Shown: positions 8,362-18,190 of the stretch, piece by piece | Layout: each line of letters opens with the position of its first letter | How positions within the stretch are numbered: the stretch's first letter is position 1 | NCBI RefSeq assembly: GCF_017744955.1 | Contig: NZ_JAGIAG010000005.1 | Span: 124,001 to 188,000 of the forward strand | From: Dokdonella sp. | GTDB lineage: Bacteria; Pseudomonadota; Gammaproteobacteria; Xanthomonadales; Rhodanobacteraceae | Direction of reading: 5' to 3' | DNA length: 64,000 nucleotides | The notes under the pieces: generated by a model | The model's input: the letters and a program-made list of their open reading frames with translations, nothing else | What the model was told of the DNA's origin: nothing | Database searches by the model: none | Program-made: the position numbers and the translations under genes

Positions 8362-9210
8362 TCAGTGGTTGCGCTTGGAGACACCGAGCGAACCGGACGA
8401 CGCGCGCCGCGTCTGCAAGTTGAACGTCGCGCCGGCGACCAGCACGTGCACCTTCAGGCCGAGCAGGCAGACCGGTTCTTCCTCGCTGGCCTGGTCCATC
8501 GACGAGAACTGCAGCTCGCCGGCGTCGACCACGGTGACCGCGCCGCTGCCTTCGACTTCGAGCGTGTTGTCCGGACGGATGAACGCGGCGGTGTCCTCGT
8601 CGAGGCCGATGCCGACCGCGAACGGGTTGTAGGCCAGCGCGGCGAGCAGGCGGCCGAGGCGGTCGCGCTGGCGGAAGTGCTGGTCGATGACGAAGCGATT
8701 GGTCAGGCCGAGGCCGGGCGCCAGGCGCACGCTGGCCGCGGTCGGCGATCCGCCTTCCTTGCCGAACGCGATCATGTGCTCGCTCAAGATGCTGGCGCCG
8801 GCACTGGTGCCGCCGACGTGCACGCCCTGCGCGTTGCGCGCGCGGATCAGCTGCGCGATCGGCGTGCCGCCGAGCAGGGTCGAGATGCGCAGCTGGTTGC
8901 CGCCGGTGAAGAAGATGCCGCTGGCCTGCTCGATGCGTTCCCAGCGGTTTTCCTCCTGCGCATCGCGGCGCGTGTCGAAGTCGAGTGCGCTGACGCGGCC
9001 GGCGCCGAGTTCGGAGAAGATCTTCTCGTAGCGCTCGCCGGTGTCGGCGAGCTGGCTGGCGGTCGGGATCACCACGATGTCGGCGTCGGCGCCGCCGCAC
9101 AGGTCGACGAAGCGTTCGAGGATGCGCGGGTCGTTGTGCTTCTCCTCGGCGCCGCCGATCGGGACGATCCAGCCGCGCTCTGCGCCGTCGCGGACCTTGC
9201 TGGGACTCAT
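8362..9210 (-). CDS. cphB: Cyanophycinase
   Basis: Cyanophycinase is a serine exopeptidase of the S51 family that releases beta-Asp-Arg dipeptides from cyanophycin. The 282-residue protein has the nucleophile elbow GGTSAGAS with Ser136, the upstream FFTGGNQ loop with Gln106, and a DQHF motif further on, all typical of the family. The length fits a cytoplasmic CphB, and no signal peptide is visible. It is the first gene of the minus-strand cluster that runs on to cphA and the second Mur ligase, so storage and breakdown are encoded together. Confidence 0.92.
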   Translation of the reverse strand: MSPSKVRDGAERGWIVPIGGAEEKHNDPRILERFVDLCGGADADIVVIPTASQLADTGERYEKIFSELGAGRVSALDFDTRRDAQEENRWERIEQASGIFFTGGNQLRISTLLGGTPIAQLIRARNAQGVHVGGTSAGASILSEHMIAFGKEGGSPTAASVRLAPGLGLTNRFVIDQHFRQRDRLGRLLAALAYNPFAVGIGLDEDTAAFIRPDNTLEVEGSGAVTVVDAGELQFSSMDQASEEEPVCLLGLKVHVLVAGATFNLQTRRASSGSLGVSKRNH

Positions 9211-9278
9211 GCTGCGGACTGCCTCGCCTGCGGAAATGTGACGTTATCTCTACACGGACGCGGCGCCGGCCGCAACGG

Positions 9279-10469
9279 TCACGGTGCGCGCCGCGCCGAC
9301 GGACGGCGCAAGGCAACGGTCTCCCAGGCCACCACGAACATCATCACCAGCGTCGTCGCCATGCCGAGCGCGAGCGCCGAGAACGCGTGCGACAGCGCCA
9401 GCGGCAGCAGCGCGAGCAGCAGCGCCAGGCCGAGCAGATGCGACAGCGGAGGAGTGCGGCGGTCGTTGGTGACCCACTTGAACAGGGCGTTGCCGGCCAG
9501 GTACAGCGCCGGTCCGCCGAGGATCACCGCGATGCCGGCGCCGTCGGCATGGCCGGGATGCACCAGCACCAGTTCGTCGGCGACCGCGCAGACGATGATG
9601 CCGGCGATGATCAGCACGTGGATGTAGGTGTAGGCGATGCGCGCGATGCGGCCGGGGTCGTCGGAATGCTCGATGCGGTGGGAAGCGCGCCCGGCGCCGG
9701 TATTGAAGTACACCAGCCACATCGCGATGCTGCCGAGGAAATCGACCACGAACGCGACGATCGTCGTCGTGTTCCAGGTCTGCTCGGCGAAGGTCGCACC
9801 GGTGACCAGCAGCGATTCGCCGAGCGCGATGATCACGAACAGGGCGCAGCGCTCGGCGAAATGGCCGCCGTGGACGTCCCAGTCCGCCGTGCTCGAACGG
9901 CCGAGGCCGGGTACGCGGAAGTACATCGCGGGACCGGAGATCTCGATCAGCAGCGCCACTGCCCAGCACGCGAACCGCACCGTGCCGTCGAGGAAGGCAC
10001 CGACGATCCACAGCAGGCCGGAAACGCACAGCCACACCAGGATGCGCTGGAAATTGCGCCGCCGCGACAGGCTCTCGCCGCGCACCGCCCACAGGAAGAA
10101 CAGCGTGCGCCCGACCTGCATGCCGACGTAGGCAGCGATGAACGGGAACGTGCGTTCGGCGAACGCCTGCGGAATCGACGCCGACAGCACCAGCCCGGCG
10201 AGCATCAGCGCGAACAGGCACAGGCGCACCGACATGCGCTCCGGATCGAGCCAGTTGGTGACCCAGGCCGTGTAGATCCACACCCACCAGACGCCGAACA
10301 GCAGCAGCGCGGTCTGCAGCGCGCCGACCAGGTCGAGGTGCGCGAGCAGGCGGTGCGAAAGCTGCGTCACCGCGAAGACGAACACGAGGTCGAAGAACAG
10401 CTCGACCATCGTGACCTTGCCATCCTCGTGCCCGCCGCGCCGGCGCAGCAGGCTGCTCGCTTCACTCAT
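9279..10469 (-). CDS. LtrA family membrane protein (low temperature requirement A)
   Basis: This 396-residue, strongly hydrophobic protein has about ten predicted membrane helices. It opens with the family's typical block (MVELFFDLVFVFAVTQLSH), and a middle GESLLVTGATFAEQTWN segment also fits LtrA. The name comes from a Listeria cold-growth phenotype; the molecular function is not known. It lies 68 bases upstream of cphB on the same strand and could be transcribed into that cluster, though no functional link is apparent. Confidence 0.87.
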   Translation of the reverse strand: MSEASSLLRRRGGHEDGKVTMVELFFDLVFVFAVTQLSHRLLAHLDLVGALQTALLLFGVWWVWIYTAWVTNWLDPERMSVRLCLFALMLAGLVLSASIPQAFAERTFPFIAAYVGMQVGRTLFFLWAVRGESLSRRRNFQRILVWLCVSGLLWIVGAFLDGTVRFACWAVALLIEISGPAMYFRVPGLGRSSTADWDVHGGHFAERCALFVIIALGESLLVTGATFAEQTWNTTTIVAFVVDFLGSIAMWLVYFNTGAGRASHRIEHSDDPGRIARIAYTYIHVLIIAGIIVCAVADELVLVHPGHADGAGIAVILGGPALYLAGNALFKWVTNDRRTPPLSHLLGLALLLALLPLALSHAFSALALGMATTLVMMFVVAWETVALRRPSARRAP

Positions 10470-10849
10470 GATTTCCCCACCCTGGCGGACGTCCCGCCCG
10501 CCATCCTAGCCGACCCGCCGTGCGTCGGAGCGGTCGGACACGGACGTTTACGGGATCCCCGATGGGCCGCGTCGTGCTTGCGCCGCCCGCTCGTCATCGA
10601 CGCGTTCGGACAGTGCTGTCGTCGTCGCGCTCGAGCGGCGGCGGCGTCTCCTCAAACGATTTCGTCACCCCGGCGAACGCGGGAATGCCCGCTCACTTCT
10701 CGGCCGAGCGCGCAGTAGATGACTGGCCCTCGGCTGCGGAAACGGCCTGCATGGCTGGCAGCACGTATTCGCTGTTCGACCGGCATCGCCACTCGCCCGC
10801 CGCGTTCGCCGCCGCGGAAACGAGGGCCGCCGAAGTGCGCGGAAGCGCC
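10470..10849. other. 380-base gap with a short repeat but no gene
   Basis: This lies between the LtrA start and the stop of the next minus-strand gene. It holds one copy of a short inverted repeat of the GTCATTCCCGCG type at about 10662-10690. No frame with a ribosome site or protein-like composition is visible. The LtrA promoter should lie at its left end, but I could not pick out a convincing -35/-10 pair. Confidence 0.6.
10662..10690. repeat. Short inverted repeat, GTCATTCCCGCG family (degenerate copy)
   Basis: The stretch reads as a CGTCACCCC...GCGGGAATG hairpin around a GCGAAC loop. It resembles the outer arms of the better-preserved element at 47803-47886 and a third copy near 34743. 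Such elements are common between genes of Proteobacteria. Confidence 0.55.
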
Positions 10850-11491
10850 CTACGGAACCTCGAACCCGTCGACGAAGATCGTGTCCTGATCCGACGGCGG
10901 CGCGAAATCGCCCGCCATCAGCAGGTCGATCGAGTTGTCGTCGCCGGCGATGGCCTGGTTGATCTGGCTGCCGAAGCCGCCGCAGTCGGTCGCGCCGACC
11001 GGCGGAATCGTGAAGCCCGGATCGGACAGTTGCAGCCCCGACGACGAGCCGGTTCCGGCCAGCGCGACGATGATCGGTTCGAGCACGCAGGTGCCGACGT
11101 TGATCGGCCCCAGCGGGCTCGACGCCGAGATCACCTGCAGGCGCAAGGTCGCCGCCGTCAGCGCGGCGACACCGTCGGCGGCGACCTGGCCGCTCGACTG
11201 CCCGGTCTGGCTGAGCTGGTAGGCCACGACGACCGGCCCCAGCGGCGAGGTGTAGGTCGTCGAGCTCTGCGGAAAGGTGAAGGTACCGGGCGCGATCACC
11301 CCGCTCGCCTGGTCGTAGCCCGAGCCGGTGAACGCGCCGCCGTTCGGCAGCGCGCCGCTCTGGCCGCCGACCGAAATCGTGCCGCTCAGGGGAAAGTCGA
11401 CCGCCGCGGCAACCGCCGGCAGCCCCATGGAAGCGATCGCCAGCGCAAGGCCGACCGCCCTCCCCGATCCGATCCGCTCCGAAACACGCAT
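10850..11491 (-). CDS. Secreted hypothetical protein with IFVDGFE-type C-terminus
   Basis: This 213-residue protein starts at an ATG with AGGGGG 5 bases upstream. A signal peptide ends near residue 26 (AVAAA/VDFP). The mature part is Gly/Ser/Thr-rich and beta-like, with no enzyme motif. The last residues are DTIFVDGFEVP. Short tails of this kind recur at the ends of exported proteins in Xanthomonadales, from general knowledge, and may be a sorting signal. It follows the S9 peptidase gene on the same strand with about 170 bases between. No function can be assigned. Confidence 0.75.
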   Translation of the reverse strand: MRVSERIGSGRAVGLALAIASMGLPAVAAAVDFPLSGTISVGGQSGALPNGGAFTGSGYDQASGVIAPGTFTFPQSSTTYTSPLGPVVVAYQLSQTGQSSGQVAADGVAALTAATLRLQVISASSPLGPINVGTCVLEPIIVALAGTGSSSGLQLSDPGFTIPPVGATDCGGFGSQINQAIAGDDNSIDLLMAGDFAPPSDQDTIFVDGFEVP

Positions 11492-11607
11492 GATTGCCCC
11501 CTGGTTGCGATGCCGCGGATGACCGGCCCTGCGTCGTCGAAAGGCGTCTCCCGCTGTCGCGGGAGCCACGGCCGTCGACGCGCCCGGAGAGGCCTCCGCC
11601 CGTTCGA

Positions 11608-11635
11608 CAGCCCTTCCCGCTGCGGAGAAGGGCTG
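11608..11635 (-). terminator. Possible hairpin after the S9 peptidase gene
   Basis: Perfect 9-base arms (CAGCCCTTC at 11608-11616, GAAGGGCTG at 11627-11635) lie about 20 bases past the minus-strand stop at 11658. There is no run of T after it on that strand, so intrinsic termination is doubtful. Confidence 0.35.
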
Positions 11636-11657
11636 CTGCGCGAACCGCCGCGATTAC

Positions 11658-13751
<2,094 letters not shown>

Positions 13752-13934
13752 CGGCTGACTCCCTGGTTCGAGAACCCGAAATAGTAAGCGCGGCGCGGGA
13801 TCGGCGGAAGGGCGCGGACGCGGCGGGACGCGGCAGCGCACGAATCCGGCCGCCCTGCCGCAGTGCGGCAGGGCCGCTGCGGTCGCGCTGCGGTACTCTT
13901 ATACCTACGTACTTTCCCTAGGGTGCACTCCTCG

Positions 13935-14735
13935 ATGGCCAGATCATCCATCCGTTCCGGCAGCACCAAGGCGCGCCTGCTCGAAGCGACGGAGGAGTTG
14001 TTCATCGAGCACGGCTACGAGGCGATGTCGCTGCGCCAGATCACCACGCAGGCCGGCGCGAACCTCGCTGCGGTGAACTACCATTTCGGCAGCAAGGAAG
14101 CGTTGATCCAGGAGCTGTTGAGCCAGCGGTTCGATCGCTTGAACGAAGAGCGCCTGCAGCTCCTGTCGACCTGCGAGCAGGAGTACGGCGAACAGACGAT
14201 GGACGTGTCCACGGTGCTCAGCGTGCTGTTCGCGCCGGGACTTCGCCTCACGCGCAGCGCCGCCGGCGGCCCCAACTTCCTGCGCCTGCTCGGCCGCGTC
14301 TACAGCGACCCCTCGCCGTTCATCCGCGAATACCTGCGCGAACACTACGAATCGATTTCGGGCCGTTTCTTCGAAGCCTTCTCGCGCGCGCTGCCGCAGA
14401 TGCCGCGCCACGAACTCGGCATGCGCCTGCAGTTCAGCCTCAAGGCGCTGTCGGGCATGCTCGCCAGCGAGAACACCGACGAGCTGGCCGCGGCGATCTG
14501 CATCGGCGAGGAGGTCAAGGACACGCTGATGATCGCGCGCCTGATCGCGTTCATCTCGCCGGTGCTGACGACGCCGTTCGGGCAGACCGAGCAGGCCAGT
14601 GCGGTCGGGCGGGTGCTGGATCTTGCCGACGTGGCCGCGGTCGCGGTCGACACCAGAGAGAGAGAGGAACAGCGCGGGAGGACACGCAAGACGAAAACCG
14701 GATCGTCGTCCTGGACGTCGCGCACGGGAACCTGA
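13935..14735 (+). CDS. TetR/AcrR regulator, PsrA-like (copy 1)
   Basis: This 266-residue protein has an N-terminal TetR helix-turn-helix (SLRQITTQAGANLAAVNYHF, about residues 33-52). The regulatory domain contains RLLGRVYSDPSPFIREYL, which resembles PsrA, the long-chain-fatty-acid-responsive regulator of Pseudomonas. It is a close paralogue of the regulator at 22318-23106, with most of the core shared. The last ~30 residues are basic and Ser/Thr-rich, unlike the paralogue. I start at the ATG that gives MARSSIRSGSTKARLL. It may regulate the lower-GC block to its right, the S9 peptidase to its left, or itself. Confidence 0.85.
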   Translation: MARSSIRSGSTKARLLEATEELFIEHGYEAMSLRQITTQAGANLAAVNYHFGSKEALIQELLSQRFDRLNEERLQLLSTCEQEYGEQTMDVSTVLSVLFAPGLRLTRSAAGGPNFLRLLGRVYSDPSPFIREYLREHYESISGRFFEAFSRALPQMPRHELGMRLQFSLKALSGMLASENTDELAAAICIGEEVKDTLMIARLIAFISPVLTTPFGQTEQASAVGRVLDLADVAAVAVDTREREEQRGRTRKTKTGSSSWTSRTGT

Positions 14736-14923
14736 GCCCCGCCTGCGTCACGCCGCTCGCCGAATCGGGAAGGTCCGATCGATCTTCACGGCGTCCTGTT
14801 CGCCGATGCCGGTGTCCGTTGCTTCCTCAGGAATGATCGAGGTGCGATTTTCGTGGAGCATTCCCGCTGTCGCGGAAATGCTGTCGCGGAAGTCAGGCTG
14901 GAATCGAGACCGTCGAACGCGTC

Positions 14924-15910
14924 TCAATTCCCCGCGAATGCGCACGCCTCCCACCCCTGCGGCGTTCCGGCCGTCGACGGACCGCGGAAATTCTGCAGAT
15001 TGGATTGCGCCCACTCGTCGGCTTCGGCGACTTGCGCCGGCGTCAGATTCGCCGCCGCCGCGGCGATCTGTCGATCGAGCTGGGCGACGCGATGCTGCTC
15101 CGCGCCGAGGCGGTAGAGCTTGAGATAGCGGTAGTGCTGCACCGGATCGGTACCGACGACCCCGGCGAGCAGCCCTTGCGCTCCCGGCTCGTAGGCTTGC
15201 TGCAGCAGGTCGACCACACGCCAGTCGCCCGCGGCGAGACCCGCGTCGATCATCGACTTCGCGTCGCTGCGATAGGTCTGCAGCGCGTCCGGATGGTCGA
15301 TCAGGCTGCGCGAGTCGTACAGCGGCCCGCGGCCGAGGTAGCAGGCTCGTGCGTCCTCGTCGCCGAGTCGTGCGGCTTGGGCGATGTTCGGGACGAGGCT
15401 GTCGAGCATCGCCTGGCTGGCGTCGTCGCAGAAGTTCTGGCTTTCTCGCACGCCTTGCTGGCGCAACTCCATGGCGTCGAGCAGGATTTGATAGGTGCGC
15501 AGTTGCTCCGGAGTCATGCCTTCTGTTTTCTTGCTGGTCAGGTCATCCGAGGCGCCGCTGTTCTTCCACTCCGATCCACGCAGGCGGCTGCAGCGGTTCA
15601 CATCACGAAACAGCCGCGAAGCCGCAGCCGCATCGCCGGCGTTCGCGCGAGCCTGCAGTCCGGCGAACGTATCCCGCAACGGGGCATTGGAAGGTGGAAG
15701 CGGGTCGCCTCTTTTGGGAGCGAGCACAGCCGGCTTGACGCTCTTCTCCGATGGCGGGTTCACGGGCTCGACGGCAGATCGGAGGTCATGCCCGCTCGTC
15801 ACCTCAATCGACATGCCGTCTCGCTGCGACGGTGCGCTGGAACGACCGACGAGAAAAGCGATGCCCGCGACGAAAATCGCTGCAATGACGAGCACGTCAC
15901 GCTGCTTCAT
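14924..15910 (-). CDS. Hypothetical membrane-anchored protein, tandem paralogue A
   Basis: This 328-residue protein has one N-terminal membrane helix (residues 6-22), a Pro/Ser-rich linker, and a helical domain with ANAGDAAAASRLFRDVNRC and GDEDARACYLGRGP, which is loosely Sel1/TPR-like. Conserved Cys pairs are shared with its neighbour at 15956-16972. I see no enzyme motif. The ribosome site is weak, and expression may depend on the upstream paralogue 45 bases away. It is probably periplasmic and anchored in the inner membrane. Confidence 0.75.
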   Translation of the reverse strand: MKQRDVLVIAAIFVAGIAFLVGRSSAPSQRDGMSIEVTSGHDLRSAVEPVNPPSEKSVKPAVLAPKRGDPLPPSNAPLRDTFAGLQARANAGDAAAASRLFRDVNRCSRLRGSEWKNSGASDDLTSKKTEGMTPEQLRTYQILLDAMELRQQGVRESQNFCDDASQAMLDSLVPNIAQAARLGDEDARACYLGRGPLYDSRSLIDHPDALQTYRSDAKSMIDAGLAAGDWRVVDLLQQAYEPGAQGLLAGVVGTDPVQHYRYLKLYRLGAEQHRVAQLDRQIAAAAANLTPAQVAEADEWAQSNLQNFRGPSTAGTPQGWEACAFAGN

Positions 15911-15955
15911 GGAAGTAAGGATTCATGTCGAGATGTACACGGCTGACCGTCGATT

Positions 15956-16972
15956 TCACTCATACGCGAATGAGCACGGATCCCACCCGAGAATGGTCGA
16001 CTCGGTCGAAGTGCTGCCCTTGAAATTTTCTTCGAAGATCTTCTGCGCCCACGAATCCGCTTCCGCAATTTCCGCGGAGGTCAGTCCTTGCGCCGCAGCG
16101 GTGAGCTGTCGGTCCAGAGATTCCGTGCGGTAAGGCTCCGCGCCAAGGCGATAGAGCTTCAGAAACCGGTAGTACTGACTGAGATCCGAACCGAGCACGC
16201 CTTCGAGCAGGCTCTTAGAGCCCGGTTGCAAAGCACCTCGCACGACGTCGACCACCTTCCAATCGCCGGCCTCGAGACCGGATCGAACCATGGACGAGAC
16301 ACTTCCTCGGTATTCGTCGAGCAATGCCGGATGGTTCGCGAAGCTGCGCATGTCAAAGTTCGGCCCGCGCTGTAGATAGCATGCACGTGCCTCCTCGTCG
16401 CCGAGCTGCGCGGCGCGCTGCAGGTTCTCGACGAGACTGTTTCTCATGTCGCCGCTCAAGCCGCCGCAGAACTCGCGCATGCGCTGCATCACTTGGCGAT
16501 TGTTCTCGATCGCGTCGAGCTGGGCTTGGTAGGTGAGCAGTTGCGCTTGATCCATCGACCCGACGTTCTCATCCATCAAGCCATCGACATTTTGCGCGTT
16601 GGTCGACTCGATGGCCGAAACCAACTCGCATCGATTGAGTTCGCGATAGAGCTGCGTCGCGGCTGCGGAATCGCCGCTGTTCGCCCGCGCTTGCAGTTGC
16701 GCATACATGTCCTTGAGGCGAGTACCGGGCGGCGGCAGAGACACGTCAGACACGGCGAGAATCCGGGAACTCTTCTGCGCTCGCGCCAGCTGCACCGGTG
16801 CAGGCACGGTGACATCCTCGGGTGCCGATTCGGAAGCGGCGACTTGACGCGCAGGCGAATCGACGCGCCCCAGCCAGTACGCCCCCACGCAAGCCAGCGA
16901 GACAACAGCAATTGAAAGGAAACGTCCGGGCCGCACGCCGTAATCCGGTTTGCTTTCGCTTCGCGCAAGCAT
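15956..16972 (-). CDS. Hypothetical membrane-anchored protein, tandem paralogue B
   Basis: This 338-residue protein has one membrane helix near residues 18-35, then a linker and a helical domain that aligns throughout with the next gene. Shared motifs include QARANSGDSAAA, GDEEARACYLQRGP and YRFLKLYRLGAEPYR. The pair clearly arose by tandem duplication and then diverged. The repeated short helices resemble Sel1-like repeats, but I would not call the family with certainty. Function unknown. Confidence 0.75.
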   Translation of the reverse strand: MLARSESKPDYGVRPGRFLSIAVVSLACVGAYWLGRVDSPARQVAASESAPEDVTVPAPVQLARAQKSSRILAVSDVSLPPPGTRLKDMYAQLQARANSGDSAAATQLYRELNRCELVSAIESTNAQNVDGLMDENVGSMDQAQLLTYQAQLDAIENNRQVMQRMREFCGGLSGDMRNSLVENLQRAAQLGDEEARACYLQRGPNFDMRSFANHPALLDEYRGSVSSMVRSGLEAGDWKVVDVVRGALQPGSKSLLEGVLGSDLSQYYRFLKLYRLGAEPYRTESLDRQLTAAAQGLTSAEIAEADSWAQKIFEENFKGSTSTESTILGWDPCSFAYE

Positions 16973-17012
16973 GCGCGATATACGTATTCAGAAACAATCC
17001 ATCCGCAAGAAC

Positions 17013-17057
17013 GGCAGCCGCCGCCCCCTTAGCGCGACGCAAGGAGCGGCGGCTGCC
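17013..17057 (-). terminator. Strong hairpin after the secreted protein gene
   Basis: Perfect 12-base arms (17013-17024 and 17046-17057), with an inner CCTT/AAGG pairing in the loop, lie about 20 bases beyond the minus-strand stop at 17079. The tract after it on the minus strand is only weakly T-rich (GTTCTTGC), so it may end transcription imperfectly or protect the 3' end. Confidence 0.5.
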
Positions 17058-17078
17058 CAATCGCTCACATCGGTAACG

Positions 17079-17990
17079 CTACAGCTCGCTTCCCTGCACG
17101 TAGATCGAGGCGGCGATGTCCGTATTGCCGACCATGATCGCCGTGTTCTTGCCTGCCGCAGCCGGCAGCCCCTCCTTGAGGTTGACCGCACCGGAAACGA
17201 GTGCGTCGAGCACTTGCGTGATGATCGGCAGGCCGAGCGCTATGTTGCCGCACCCCTTCGCCGCCGGAACGGCAAAAGAGTTGTCGACAAGCTTCACGTC
17301 TGCGAAATGCAGGATCACGCCATCCGGGGGGAAGTCGGTGATTTCGAACGTGAACTCGCCCGCGCTGCCGGAGATCGGCAGGTTCGGCGGCGGCGGATTG
17401 GTCGTATTGGTGACCAGGTTCAGAACGATCGGATTCGCGTACGAACCGATGTAGCAGGTGCTGCCGAGGAAAGGATTGTTCAAACGAACGCGGATGGGCA
17501 GATGCACCACCGTAGCGTCTCCGGTTTCCGGCGGCGAAGCGGCGTTGAAGAAATTCGCCCATGCCGGACCGGCCGGTTCCGAAATCGCAGTGACGCCATT
17601 GACCGAGTTCACGATGTCCCAGAACGCCACCCACAACGGAAACGGCCAATCCGGCGCCGGATTGACCAGACCGAGCAAGCCGCCCGGCACGGGAAGCGGA
17701 GTCGGCGACATCGTCGGTGCTCCTACGGCCTCATAGAACGGCGACTGGAAGAATGCGTTTTGGACGCCGCCCTGCAGAATGATCGGCGCGCTGATGGGCA
17801 CGGACGCGTTCCCCATCTTGAACGAACCTGAAGTGACTTTTGAATAGACGCACGCCTGCGCATCCGGGTTCGTCGCGTAAGGGCAGTGCTGAAATACGGC
17901 GTATGGACCGGATGGCGTACCGGCCACGGCTGTCGAGGCGCCGGCAGCAACGAGCAAAGCGGCAGCGAGTGTATAGAGCGACCTTGGCAT
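17079..17990 (-). CDS. Secreted hypothetical protein
   Basis: This 303-residue protein has a clear signal peptide (ends near residue 23, AVAG) and starts at an ATG with AGGAG 6 bases upstream. The mature part has Cys residues in HCPYATNPDAQACVYSK, STCYIG and KGCGN, which could form disulfides, and a Pro/Asn-rich middle. The opening of the mature part recalls secreted proteins of unknown function in actinobacteria, from memory and unverified. It lies about 200 bases downstream of the TonB receptor on the same strand, so the two may serve the same substrate. Confidence 0.75.
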   Translation of the reverse strand: MPRSLYTLAAALLVAAGASTAVAGTPSGPYAVFQHCPYATNPDAQACVYSKVTSGSFKMGNASVPISAPIILQGGVQNAFFQSPFYEAVGAPTMSPTPLPVPGGLLGLVNPAPDWPFPLWVAFWDIVNSVNGVTAISEPAGPAWANFFNAASPPETGDATVVHLPIRVRLNNPFLGSTCYIGSYANPIVLNLVTNTTNPPPPNLPISGSAGEFTFEITDFPPDGVILHFADVKLVDNSFAVPAAKGCGNIALGLPIITQVLDALVSGAVNLKEGLPAAAGKNTAIMVGNTDIAASIYVQGSEL

Positions 17991-18190
17991 AGCGGACTCC
18001 TGACATAAGGCTAGGTTGGGCGATCTGCGTCGAGCGGTAGCTCGGCACGATGCGCCATTCGGTAACAGGAACAACCCTGGAACTATGGATGGCAATGTCC
18101 TCTTACTGGACGATCTCCATCGCCGGCACCGGGAGCGCGGGTCGTTCCGCAGGGGCGCTCCCGATCAATTCGATCCAATCGAACCGCGCA

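Noticed and set aside
5019..8423. Very long open frame on the plus strand across cphA
   Set aside because: It is the antisense shadow of cphA and its neighbours: it has His/Arg/Asp-rich composition, no domain and no ribosome site, as expected in high-GC DNA.
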